NCBI RefSeq assembly: GCF_004798865.1
Contig: NW_025335268.1
Location: forward strand, 30,350,731 to 30,414,730
Direction of reading: 5' to 3'
DNA length: 64,000 bases
DNA from: Varanus komodoensis
Taxonomy: Eukaryota; Chordata; Lepidosauria; Squamata; Varanidae
The notes below the pieces were generated by a model. The model made no database searches. It was not told where the DNA came from and saw nothing but the letters and a program-made list of their open reading frames with translations. Both the position numbers and the translations under genes were made by a program. Shown here piece by piece: positions 24,971 through 35,312 of this stretch. Positions within the stretch are counted from its first letter, which is position 1. Each line of letters opens with the position of its first letter.

Positions 24971-27024
24971 CTGGTCGAACTGTGGAACGGAGAGATGACC
25001 AGGGCTGTGGACATGATCGCTCCCAAGCGTCCTCTCCCACCGGGCAGAGTCCGCTCTTCCCCTTGGTATACACCTGAATTGTGGGCGATGAAGTGGGTCA
25101 GGAGACAACTAGAGCGTAGGTGGAGGAAATCACGGGATGACTCTGACCAAACACACTTGAGAGCCCACTATCGGGCCTATGCTGTGGCGGTGAAGGCGGC
25201 GAAAAAGAAGTTTTTTTCCGCTTCCATTGCCTCCTCACAATGCCGTCCGGCGGAGCTTTTTCGAGTGGTGCAAGGCCTGGTTCGCCTGGGTCCTAAGGAA
25301 GATCCGATGCCACCCTCAAAGGCCCACTGTGACGACTTTGCCAGTCATTTCAGGGAGAAAATCGCTCAGATTCGTCACGAGCTGGACTCCACTAATGAAT
25401 CAGAGGTCTCTGGGGAGATGCCAATGCTACCGTCTGGTCCAAAATTATTGGAGGAATTTCAATTATTGCAGCCCGATGAGGTGGACAAGGTGCTTGGACG
25501 AGTACGTCCCACCACTTGCCTATTGGATCCTTGCCCGTCTTGGTTAATAAATAACTCCAAGCACGGGATTGGGACCTGGATCTTGGAAGTGGTTAACGCT
25601 TCTCTGAGGGAGGGTCGAGTGCCTGCCCCTTTAAAGGAGGCGGTAATATGACCGGTCCTGAAGAAAGCGTCACTGGATCCAGAGATGGCCACTAACTATA
25701 GACCTGTGGCCAACATCCCGTTTCTGGGCAAGGTGTTGGAGCGAGTGGTGGCGGGACAACTCCAAGCACTCTTGGATGAAACTGATTATCTGGATCCTTT
25801 TCAGTCCGGCTTCAGACCCGGGTACAGTACTGAATCTGCCTTGGTCGCCCTGTACGATGACCTGTGCAGGGAGAAGGACAGGGGGAGTGCATCCCTGTTG
25901 GTTCTTCTGGACCTCTCGGCGGCTTTCGATACCATCGACCATGGTATCCTTCTGGATAGGCTTGCGGGATTGGGGGTTGGAGGCAGTGCTTTGCAGTGGT
26001 TCCGCTCCTATCTCAACGGTCGATTCCAGAAGGTAGTGCTGGGGGACCATGTCTCTATGTCATGGCAGTTATGCCATGGAGTACCACAGGGCTCCATTCT
26101 ATCCCCTCTGCTATTTAACATCTATATGAAACCGCTGGGACAGGTCATCAGGAGGTGTGGGCTGCGGAATCATCAATACGCTGATGATACCCAGCTCTAC
26201 CTCTTGTTTTCCACTAATCCAGATGAGGCAGTGGCTGTGCTGAACCGGTGCTTGGCCGAGGAAAGGGAATGGATGAGGGCCAATAAACTGAAACTCAACC
26301 CAGACAAGACGGAGGTCCTGTTGGTTGGCGGATCGGGTTTCGGAGAGGGTGGATTTGACCTGGTCCTGAATGGTGCAACACTCCCTCTTAGGGATAAGGT
26401 CCGCAGCTTAGGAGTACTCCTCGACCCGGAGCTTTCTTTGGAAGCTCAGGTGACAGCGGTGGCGAGGAACGCCTTCCTTCAGCTTCGGCTGATTAATCAG
26501 CTGCGCCCCTACCTGGAGTACGACTGCCTGGCGACGGTGACACACGCGCTGGTGACCTCCCGCCTAGACTTCTGTAACGCGCTTTACATGGGGCTACCCT
26601 TGAAGACGGTCCGGATACTTCAATTGGTTCAAAATAGAGCTGCCAGGCTGCTGACGGGGACGGGGCGTTATGTTCACATGACTCCAGTCCTCCGTCAGCT
26701 TCACTGGCTCCCCATTGAAGCCCGGGCCCAATTCAAGGTGTTGGTTATGACCTATAAAGCCCTAAACGGCTTGGGTCCTGGCTACCTGAACGAGCGCTTA
26801 CGTCCGTATATGCCCGACCGCCCTTTGAGATCTGCGGGAGAGTCCCTTCTCCGGGAACCCTCCATGAAAGAAATTAGGAGAGTAAGTACTCGGAGGAGGG
26901 CTTTCTCTGCGGTGGCGCCCAACCTATGGAATTCACTCCCCAAAGAGGTCCGCCTGGCACCGTCGTTACTGGTTTTTCGGCGCCAGGTGAAGACCTTTTT
27001 ATTTAAACATCATTTTAATTGTTA
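24971..27024 (+). pseudogene. L2 ORF2 polyprotein, partial, one in-frame stop
   Basis: The protein would supply reverse transcription for the LINE. Its N-terminal part is the linker after the lost endonuclease (PKRPLPPGRVRSSPWYTPEL). A single TGA at 25649-25651 lies in a context where L2 proteins have arginine (VIRPVLKK), consistent with CpG decay of CGA. The frame continues without shift. The open part from 25685 (446 codons) has NYRPVANIPFLGKVLERVVA, the catalytic LLDLSAAFDTIDH (about residue 73), GVPQGSILSPLLFNIY, and YADDTQLYL at residue 165 (DNA 26177). NPDKTEVLLVGG and the C-terminal HWLPIEARAQFKVL block then lead to FLFKHHFNC. No frameshift is visible in 2 kb. Without an endonuclease it cannot be autonomous. 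Vingi-type LINEs were considered, but the linker and C-terminal motifs fit L2 better. Confidence 0.9.
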
Positions 27025-27268
27025 AAACATATGATCTGGCCAGGGCAACTTCTTCCTTCTCTTTTCTCCTCCTCTATTTTTATTTACTTATTTTATACTG
27101 ATAATATTAATTTTATATTTGTAACTCAGTGTATTTTTTTGTATTTTTGTATTTAATGGTAATTTATTATGTTCTATTGTATTTCAATGTATTTTATTGT
27201 GTTGTAAGCCGCCCCGAGGTTTCAGCAAGGGGCGGCATAGAAATGTTATAATAATAATAATAATAAAA
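24971..27268 (+). mobile_element. L2-clade LINE, young, 5'-truncated
   Basis: This 2.3 kb copy contains the linker between endonuclease and reverse transcriptase, the whole reverse transcriptase domain, the C-terminal domain and the 3' untranslated region. The latter ends with GCCGCCCCGAGG, GGGGCGGCATAGAAATG and an ATA microsatellite at 27248-27264. The endonuclease domain and 5' untranslated region are missing, as expected from 5' truncation. The copy sits inside an older CR1, with AAAT at both junctions (24967-24970 and 27269-27272), either a very short target duplication or chance. High CpG content and one in-frame stop point to a recent insertion. Confidence 0.92.
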
Positions 27269-27632
27269 AAATTGGGAAAGGTTCAGATGAGCATAAGAGA
27301 GGTTAGAAGTAGAGTGAAAACGTCCTATGAAGAAAGTGAGTGTTCAACTACCTGAAGAGCTGTTGCAAAGGAGAGGGCAAAGATTTCATCTTTGCTTTTG
27401 CCAAGAGTAGAACTAGATCTAATGGGGTTAAGTAACAGGAAGGTGGATCTCAGTAAGCTTTAGGAGAAATGTCTTGCAGATGAGAGTAGATTGACAAGGG
27501 TACCCATAGAAGATTGATGGGTTCGCTCTCACTGAACATCTTCATGCAGAGACTGGACAACTAGCTCTTAAGGACACCGTGGTCTGAATTTTCTGAACTG
27601 AGCAGGGCTGGGCTAACTGGAGGTTCTTGATA
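27269..27632 (+). mobile_element. CR1 LINE, downstream part after the L2 insertion
   Basis: ATTGGGAAAGGTTCAGATGA continues the CR1 coding block 'caaattggaaaaggttcagagg' interrupted at 24970. Downstream, GACTGGACAACTAGCTCTTA and TGAACTGAGCAGGGCTGGGC follow the CR1 C-terminal and 3' untranslated pattern (actggacaaccatctgtcag, cactgagcagggggttgga). Stops interrupt the frame. The host CR1 is clearly older than the L2 within it. Confidence 0.75.
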
Positions 27633-28431
27633 AACTGTTTTACAGAGCAGTCCTATGGCAGAGCCTAGAAGGCCGTAGGAGAATTTGGTGTCCCAACTCT
27701 CACCACAAAAGCTCGCTCCATGATTGGAGTTGTGACTATGAAAACTTGGAGCACCCACCCTTGCAGTCCACATACATAAACACACTGCACCAGCTGTGGC
27801 ACTGAGGTTACAAGAGAGACCTCAGAGATGGCATTTTGTGGACGGAAGAGGACAGAGTGAAGAAGACAGATGCCACCAACATATAGTATTCTGGTGGCTT
27901 CTCAGCCTCCATTCCTCATGCTCCAGAGCTAAAAAGACTTAGCCAAAATCAGCCATCTAAGTGTTTTGCAGGGTGGGAGAAGCACAGGTGAAACTTTCTC
28001 TTCCTCATTCCTTCTGCCTTCCAGAAGATGCCCACAATTCTCCAAATTTGGAAGATTACAGACAGCCACATCCAGCTTCACTGCTAATGCATTTAGATCT
28101 CTGCACAGTTGTGGGTTTTGGGTTTTGTTTTGTTTTGGATTTTTTTTTAAGTTTGCCTGTGCTTTTACTGTGCTTTTATTCTGAGCTGTACTCCTGTTAC
28201 ATCCCTGCTAGTGATTTTATTCAACACTATTTTATTGTTCTGCTATTCTTTCATTGGTTTATTGTAAGTTTATATGTAATTTCATTGACCTATACAGACT
28301 TGTGCATATCTCAGAGAATTTTCATTACTAGATTATCAATAAACAAATGGCAAAATGTTGCCTTGGTTTTTCTTCACACAGGCACATATGAAGCTACTTT
28401 ATATTACATTCAGAGTTTGGTCAATCACACC
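27633..28431. other. Unique stretch with a chance open frame
   Basis: A 183-codon frame at 27961-28512 is open, but its translation is a run of common hydrophobic residues with no recognisable domain, and it runs into the foldback element at 28432. I do not call it a gene. Confidence 0.5.
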
Positions 28432-28566
28432 CAGGATGGACAATTTATGGCCCCCTCCCAGTGTTCTGGCCTAACATCTCATCACCCCTTACTGTTTGCC
28501 TATATTGGGTAGGACTGATGGGAGTTGTAAGTCAAAACATCTGGAGCACCACAAATTGCCCATCCT
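28432..28566. repeat. Foldback (inverted-repeat) element, complete
   Basis: The left end AGGATGGACAATTTATGG pairs with the right end, whose reverse complement reads AGGATGGGCAATTTGTGG. Inside, CTAACATCTCATCACC faces GGGAGTTGTAAGTCAAAAC. The whole can form a hairpin of about 60 bp with a loop. It belongs to a family of short foldbacks with internal ACTCCCATCA/TGATGGGAGT arms that is common in reptiles. It has no coding capacity and is probably a nonautonomous DNA transposon. Confidence 0.75.
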
Positions 28567-31207
28567 TGGGCTAGCCCAGGATTGCCTGTATATTTATAGC
28601 TGGCAGTTCTTCAGGACCTCAAGCAAAATTTTTAGTAGCACTGCTGCCCAAGATAATTGAATTTGGGGCATCCTACATGCGAATCACATTCACTGCCTCT
28701 TAGCTATGGCTCATCCCTAGATACAGATGGTTGGCCCATTCTGTTCGTTTTATCACAGCTGCAGATCTTCCCACCAGCAGTAGCCATAGTCAGTTCTTGG
28801 CTCTCTGCGATGATTTCCTCTCCTATTATTTCCCAGACAAGGATCAAGTGGCCCACCTACTTATAATGACCACTCTGATGATACTCTGTAATGCCTTCCA
28901 GGTGGCCGGAAAGCCAACAGGCAAGTCAGCTGCATGCAGCTTCAGCCTGGGGAAGGGGATTTGCCATTTAAAATGGCATCACATGAAAGCTGCCTCCATA
29001 TGGAAATGGTTTGGAGCCACCCACCATCCCTCACAGACACACATATAGGTGGGTTTGCGGCAGTGCAGTAACGCAGCCTTTCCAAACAGCATGTTGCTTG
29101 AGAACAAGTGCAGAGGAGAAGGCGTAGGAGGAGATGAAACTCACCCAACTTGCTTCTGAATGCTGCCAAGCCAGTTATGAGAGAAGTGTTTGTTTAATTC
29201 TGTTACACCAGCATTGACTAGTAAGTGACTGGGAGCATAGGTCTTTTAGATGTGTGGGAAAGTTTCAGGCTCCCCCAAGGTCATTACAGAGTGCCTAGCT
29301 GTTTGTACCTGCAAGCCTTCTTTATGCTGTGATGCACATAATACATTTTCATTCTGTTTTAAGCAGAGCTGTCCCCTCTGTACTTGTTTCCATGTAGCAT
29401 GATGCATTTGAAATTGGGATAGGACGGGATTGTTGGAAGTCTCTTCCACTGACCTCAGAAGTCAACATGTGCATTACACTATGGGGTCTTTATGCAATGG
29501 AAGCAGAAGGCCTCTGTATTCACATCTCCATGAAGGTTTGTAGGACCTAGCCCAGGAGGTCCCCTTTCAGTGTAGGAGCTCCATCTTCTTAAAAGCCACC
29601 CAGTCTGGGACCCATACAAAACGTGGGGGTGTAGATGAAGTGGCTGAAACACCGTGATGCAGGGTGGGCTGCAAAGCATTTCTTGGTTCAGTAGGTTAGC
29701 TGGACAACTGACAGCAAATAATGTGAGATATGCCTTACCTTATCCATGGGATCCACTATATGCAAACCTGTTGGACCTTCTGCTTATATGGATGAAGTTA
29801 CTTAAATATCTCTCAGCATTCTCAAGGAGATGAGAGTCCAAAGAGAAGCAAAGCAATATGAGAAAAGCAAGTATTTTGTGCATTTTCCTTAGAAGTTTTT
29901 TCAGACCCAATTTGTGCCGAGAGATTCATAATGTTGCAGTTCCTTCTTTCCAGTGAGGACATGCAAAACGCTACTGAGGCTTTTCAGGGCTCCTCTGCCA
30001 TTTATTATGAACCTTTCCCATTTCCATGTTCTGTTCTTTGTTTTCTATCCTGTATCTCTAAACTGTGCTGTTTCACTATAATAAAAGGGAAAGGTGCATA
30101 ATTCTGTGAAGAAACCAGCAAGTAAAATATCCCTTTCATCCCCCCTCACCCCACAACATCCCCCCTCACCCCACAACAATCCTCGGCAACGAAAACTGAT
30201 ATTGGAGTAGTTCATCACTAATTCTCTTAGCTGCAATCAGAAGCAAGAAAATGGACAGGATTTGCAAGAGGAATTGTTTAATTAAGAGTTTGTTCTGTAG
30301 AGGACAAATCTATGAGTGAAAATTACAGAAGGAACTTGGTAATTAGAAAGGGCATTGCTAGGTAATATAATGCTGAGTGGAACCGCCATTTTAATTCCAC
30401 TGCTAGCTTGTTACAGACAAACAATGCTTCAAAGGCATTAATGAACCCTAGTGTGGAAGCAAGTACTGCCAGCCATACTGCTGGTGCACTCTGGCCCTTC
30501 CAGATTGTGTGAGTGCCCTGGGCAGGAGGATGAGTCACACTGAAAGATGTATGACAAAATGGCAGAGGTCAGGTAACAGGCCCTTATGCAATTGACAGTC
30601 AGAACTCAAAGACTTTGGATGACGCTCTATTCTTTCTATAGGGCTGTTTTATCATTCTAAGTAGTCTGTTGCAAAGAGTAGGGCTGTGGAGTGATCTGGG
30701 ACACACACAGTCACCATTTTGAATATGCAGTCCCTGCTTGCAAGTTGCCATATCATGTGAACCTGGTAGGCCTGTGAGGGTTAAATAAGCCTCGCAAAAG
30801 CTGTGATCTGTGAGAAGGTCCTTTAAAACCTGAAGAACCCAAACTTGCTGGGTTGGCACGGCATGGACCTTGAGGGTGCAGTGCATGTCCAACTTGGTGC
30901 CCATGATGAGCTCCAGTCATTTTGCAGAACTGTTATCTTTAGGGTCCAATGACCTGATGCAAAAGACTAAGATCCTGTACTTTGAATATAAAAGAAGCAG
31001 GTTCAGCTTGTCATGCAGGGTTGGAAAAAGCTGCACCTACTTTTTTAAAGCAGTAGATGACTGTCTTTCATCAGCTTGTCAGGGAGGCTCACCCTAACTT
31101 CTTTTGGCTTCAGATTTTTTAGCAAAGCAAACAAGACCATTTTCTTCTGTACGGCCTTTGGAGGTAGTTCACTGAATGAGCCTTCCTATTCCATTCAATG
31201 CTATTTT
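28567..31207. other. Mostly unique stretch
   Basis: No gene recognised. It contains a perfect tandem duplication of a 20-base C-rich unit at 30137-30176, listed separately. Confidence 0.5.
30137..30176. repeat. Two perfect copies of a 20-base C-rich unit
   Basis: The unit CATCCCCCCTCACCCCACAA occurs twice head to tail without a mismatch. The lack of divergence suggests a recent slippage or duplication event. Confidence 0.95.
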
Positions 31208-32745
31208 AGGCAATTTCTTTCACTACATCATCGTCGTCTCATCTCTATATTGCTCATAGCCAAAGCTCTCCAGGCAGTTTACAACAAAGTGTAAGAACAA
31301 TAAAATAGATTAAAACGTTAAGAATTAAACATTAATATGTTCGTGAAAGATCATAAAAGAACATTAAAAGGCAATAAAAAGACCTGGCCAAGAGTAAAAG
31401 AAAGGTACCTGGCTGTAGCAGGCCCCTGAATGACAGGGTCTTCTTTAGAGACCTTCCTAAAGACAGCTGTCTTAACCTGGCACCGAAGAGATGGCAAATT
31501 TGGGGGGCTGCAACAGGGAGGTTGTTCTAATGAAGGGGGGCACCACCAAAAAAGCTCTCCTTCTAGTTGCCACCTTCCAAGCATCTCAAAGGGTTGGCAC
31601 CCAGAGGAAGACCCAAGGGCAGAGCACAGTGTCCAGATAGATCAGGGTTGGGAGAGGTGCTCTGACAGGTATTGTGATCCCAAGCCATTTAAGGCTTTAT
31701 AGGTTAAGATGAGCACCTTGAATTGGGACTTGAAACCCATAGGCAGCCAGTGCAGGTGGGCCAGAACTGGTCTTAAATGTTCAGGTCCCAGTTACTGATC
31801 TGGCTGGTGCTTTCTGCACCAGCTGCAGCTTCTGAACTATCTTCAAGGGCAGCCCCATGCAGAGTGTATTGCAGTATTCTAATCTGGAGATTACCAGAGC
31901 ATATTGATAGCCTGGTTTCAGCATATTACCGAAACCAGGCTATACCTGGCCAGGTAAGGGCATGGCTGGGCATCAGCTGAAGCCGGCAGAAAGCACTCTG
32001 AGCCACCAATGCCACTGGAGCCCAAGCGACAGAAGGATCAAGGAGCATCCCTAAGATATAAACCTGCTCCTTCATGGGGGAGTGTAAACCAGTCTAGAAT
32101 GGATTGAATGCCCCACCCCTCGTACGGTCAAAGGACTCACCCACCAACAGCATCTCAGTCTTGACTGCACTGAGTTTCAGTTTGTTCACCCTCACCCAGT
32201 CCATTATCATAGCCAGACACCGGTCCAGCACGCCCACGGCCTCACCTGCCCACAGAGAAAAGGCAAAATAAAGCTGGGTGTCATCAGCATACTGATGGCA
32301 ATGCACTCCAAAACTCTGGATGAGCCCACTCAGTGGTTTCATGTAGCTGTTGAATAGCATGGGGGACAGAACAGACCCCGGAGGAGTTCCATGCTGGAGA
32401 ATCCAGGGGGTTGAAGCATATTCCCCAAGCACCACCTTCTGGAGATGGCCCTCCAAGCTGGAGCAGAACCACTGCAGTGCATGGCCCCCACTCCCATCTC
32501 CACCAACTGCTCCAGAAGGATACCTTGGTCAATGGTATCGAAAGCTGCCAAGGAGTCCAGCGGCATCAACAGGCTCACACTGCCCCTTTCTTGCTTCCAG
32601 CGTAGGCCATCTTGCAGGGAGACCAAGGCTGTTTCCATGCCAAAACCAGGCCTGAACCCTGTTTGAAATGGATCCAGATAATCCATTTCATCCAAGAGTG
32701 CCAGGAGTTGACTGGCAACACCCTCTCTAGAACCTTGCTCTATGT
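31208..32745 (-). mobile_element. L2-clade LINE, long old copy, antisense
   Basis: Read on the minus strand, this 1.5 kb copy covers the reverse transcriptase and 3' part. LLALLDEMDYLDPFQTGFRP and AAFDTIDQGILLEQLVEMGV are followed, after a frame change, by FNSYMKPLSGLIQSFGVHCH and YADDTQLYF with NKLKLSAVKTEMLLVGE. The C-terminal region continues to about 31450 and the 3' tail to 31208. Frames break several times. The protein homology is still easy to see, so this is an older but substantial copy. The endonuclease part is missing. Confidence 0.9.
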
Positions 32746-33779
32746 ATTCACTGGCTTTGCAGGGTTGGACAAAGCTGGCTTGGTTCTGAATGTTAACATT
32801 TGCTAATTTAAAAGGAATTGCCTTCAGGACAAGAACCCATTGAAACAAATGGGAGGATGTGAATAAAATAGGATAAATTCCAGCTGTGTGGTTCCACTTC
32901 TTCCCACCAACCTCAGTTTTAAACTATGTGTTTGTGGGGTGGGGTCTGGGAGCAGGATCCTTTCCATTATTCATTCCCCCACTTTACAAACCTTCACTTC
33001 AAAAATTTTCAGAGTCCAGAATCTGCAACACAGTACCTAACAACTTGCTGGTATTCACAACAAACAGGCACACAGTTATGGTGTTTGTGCAGGGTTATTC
33101 GATGTGCCTTCTTGCAATAGCGAGATGGAAAATCTCACCTACTCTCTAACAACTGCTTTCCCTTCCCATTTCATTGTGGTCTGGGGTTATAAGCAGTTAG
33201 AGCATAAGGGGATTAGCATACAACAAGCTGCTCCTAAATGTGTTGGCATATTTTGCATTTCTAATCACTCCTCAGTGCAAGGTTACACCTTCTTAGGGAT
33301 TTTAACTGGAGACGGAATGCCAAAGTTGACAAAACATTTTGTAGCTGATCTGGGCCAAAGGGACATTGCAATGCAGATCTTCAAGCCATTTTTGGTGTGC
33401 CTCACCATTCCCAGTTTGTTAATTGAAGCAATTGTAGCAATAATATTAGGAAAGATGTCAGCCATGAACACAGGGCTACCATTAAGTAGTAATAGATGCT
33501 AGGGGCCAGATTTGACTTTATGCAACCAGATGATTGTACCATTAATCCCCAGGAATCTTTCAAAACAAATGTAATGAGGTTAAGAAATCAGCCTCATGAT
33601 GTTTGCCACAGCCCTTTTAAATATCTAACAGTGCAGCCTGCCTGAGCTAGTTGTGAGCTTCCCCCGCCCTCCCTAAACACGTACAGGATTGCTTTTAGAG
33701 CCAGGTCATATACATACTCAGAATTAAGTCCCACTAATTTTAATGGCATTTGCTTCCAAGTGGATAAACAGATTTTACA
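32746..33779. other. Unique noncoding stretch
   Basis: No gene recognised. A weak trace of the GGGTGCAAT miniature family lies near 33690-33765 (ACTCAGAATTAAGTCCCACT), too diverged to delimit. Confidence 0.45.
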
Positions 33780-33855
33780 AAGGGTGGTCCTCTTGTGAAT
33801 TGCCCAAACCACTTCAGTGGTTGCGTAGTATAGAAATTAAAATTATTCTTCTTTA
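33780..33855 (+). mobile_element. L2-type LINE 3' tail, old
   Basis: GTGAATTGCCCAAACCACTT, then TGGTTGCGTAGTATAGAAAT with TAAAATTATTC, follows the L2 3' end pattern in which a short stem and a GGCGGTATAGAAATT word precede an A/T tail. Only the last 75 bases are recognisable. Confidence 0.45.
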
Positions 33856-33940
33856 TCTCTTTGTTTATGAGAGGCATCCTGTATTGAAGGGCTCCCTGGT
33901 CCACTTCTAATTCAAAGGCCATTAGGAGAGAGAGCAGGGT

Positions 33941-33955
33941 GGGGGGGGGGGGGGT
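33941..33955. repeat. Poly-G tract
   Basis: An almost uninterrupted run of about fifteen Gs. It may slip during replication and may form a quadruplex. Confidence 0.85.
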
Positions 33956-34210
33956 TGAAATTGTCCATCAGCAGTGAGCCCCTGGACAGCAGTCCAAGCA
34001 GTTACACCTGTCACCTGGGCACAGTTTTCCTTATTGGGATGCCATTTATTGTATTTCTATTTCAATTGTGGAGATTATTTCCAAATGTGTGCCTGTACAT
34101 ATAAAGTAGCCTCTGTACATGTTATGCAAAGTGGTGCATTTCCTCTTTTGGTGTGATATGTAAGGGGCAGTCCTAATAGAAGTCATTCTCAATGGGGTTT
34201 TGTCCTTGAA

Positions 34211-34375
34211 TTACTATTATTATTGCATTGCATTTATATCCCACCTTTCGTCCTTTTGCAAGGAAGCCAAAGTGGCTTACAAGGTTGTCCTCCTCTCTGG
34301 TTTAACTGCATAGCAACAACCCTGTGAAGTAGATTAGGCTAAGAGTGAAGGACTGGAACCTCACACAGCACCTGG
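34211..34375 (-). mobile_element. MIR-like tRNA-derived SINE, antisense, truncated
   Basis: The + strand reads GCATTTATATCCCACCTTTC, then AAGTGGCTTACAAGG, and CAACAACCCTGTGAAGTAGA with TTAGGCTAAGAGTGAAGGAC. This is the antisense body and tail of the SINE family at 58181. The tRNA-like head is missing or beyond recognition. Confidence 0.7.
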
Positions 34376-34424
34376 CACCCCCTTTCTGAACATGAAAGGT
34401 TTTAAAAACAGGATCCAATGCAGC

Positions 34425-34505
34425 ATATTGTATTGTAAGCCATCCAGAGATGAACCGGAATGGACGGGTTAAAAATACCCTAATAAATAAAAATAAATAA
34501 ATAAA
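34425..34505 (+). mobile_element. L2/CR1-type LINE 3' tail
   Basis: TATTGTATTGTAAGCCATCC, then AGAGATGAACCGGAATGGAC and GGGTTAAAAATACCCTAATA, ends in an AAAT repeat (34482-34505). 'GTAAGCCxxCCxGAG...' with an AAATAAAT end is the pattern of L2-type 3' untranslated regions. It abuts an antisense SINE. Confidence 0.55.
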
Positions 34506-35183
34506 GTGTAGGGGAGAGTCTGTTCTTTGGGGCTTAGGTGTACCTAAACTTGTGGGGGTTTTTAGAACCGAACCAATATACACAGCAGAAAATAAGTGCT
34601 GTTCATGACTAAACCTATGTCAGCCTCATTCACAATGCCATTATATTTCTAAATTCTAGTTTTATACAAGTGGTATAAATCTGAAGTGACTGGTGGGTGG
34701 TTTGCTGTTTTTTCAGACATAATGAGACAACTGGGAAAAATTTACGCGCTGATTTTTGCAGCTGTTAAAACCACAGCCTGCATTGGAGGTGAGGAGGGCA
34801 TGGCACGAGAACAAAAAATAGGAGTTGCTATGCACCTCCATAGGGAAGCCTGTTGTTTTTGCTTTTCTAACTCACATGAAAGTGAAGTGTTCATGCATGC
34901 TAAGTATTGATTTATTTTGACATTCTCAGACTGCAGTCCTGGGAGTAAACTTCAGTCAACGCACTGGGGCTTCCTTATGAGTGCACAGGCTTAGAGTTGC
35001 AATGTTGAGTATTTCAAGTATATTTACGGAAGCAGGTGACTTAAACAGAGCAGCTCAAGAGTTTGCTACTGGAAGAGAGAGCAGAAGGACCCGTAAAGAG
35101 AGCCCCTGCTCACAAGCTTTTTCACGAGTTTTCTTTTAAAAACAATGCTCAAGGACATTTTACCTGTGATGAGTACATTATGC
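34506..35183. other. Unique noncoding stretch
   Basis: No gene recognised. 34930-35010 has the words GGGAGTAAACTTCAGTCA and TTCCTTATGAGTGCACAGGC, with AGAGTTGCAATG near the end, which look like a strongly diverged copy of the miniature element at 48209. Confidence 0.4.
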
Positions 35184-35312
35184 CAGCCTTACCCAACCTG
35201 GCACCTGCAGATGTTTTGGACTACGGCACCCATAGCCATTATTCCTGCTGGCTGGGGCTGATGGGAAGTTGAAATATGACAGCATCTGGAGATTACCAGG
35301 TTGGGGAAAGCT
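35184..35312. repeat. Foldback (inverted-repeat) element, complete
   Basis: The left arm ACCCAACCTGGCACCTGCAG, then ATGTTTTGGACTACGGCACC, pairs with the right arm, whose reverse complement begins CAGCTTTCCCCAACCTGG and continues TAATCTCCAGATGCTG. The centre is TGCTGGCTGGGGCTGATGGG. It belongs to the same broad family as 28432, 44303 and 60105. It has no coding capacity. Confidence 0.8.

Noticed and set aside
25670-26050. Antisense frame of 126 codons inside the L2 copy
   Set aside because: Shadow of the L2 reverse transcriptase reading frame on the other strand.
24971-27268. Assignment of the young LINE to Vingi or CR1
   Set aside because: The linker motif PKRPLPPGRVRSSPWYTPEL and the C-terminal HWLPIEARAQFK block fit the L2 clade better; a phylogeny would settle it.
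27961-28512. 183-codon open frame
   Set aside because: No recognisable domain, hydrophobic low-information composition, and it runs into a foldback repeat. Length is within chance for AT-rich DNA.
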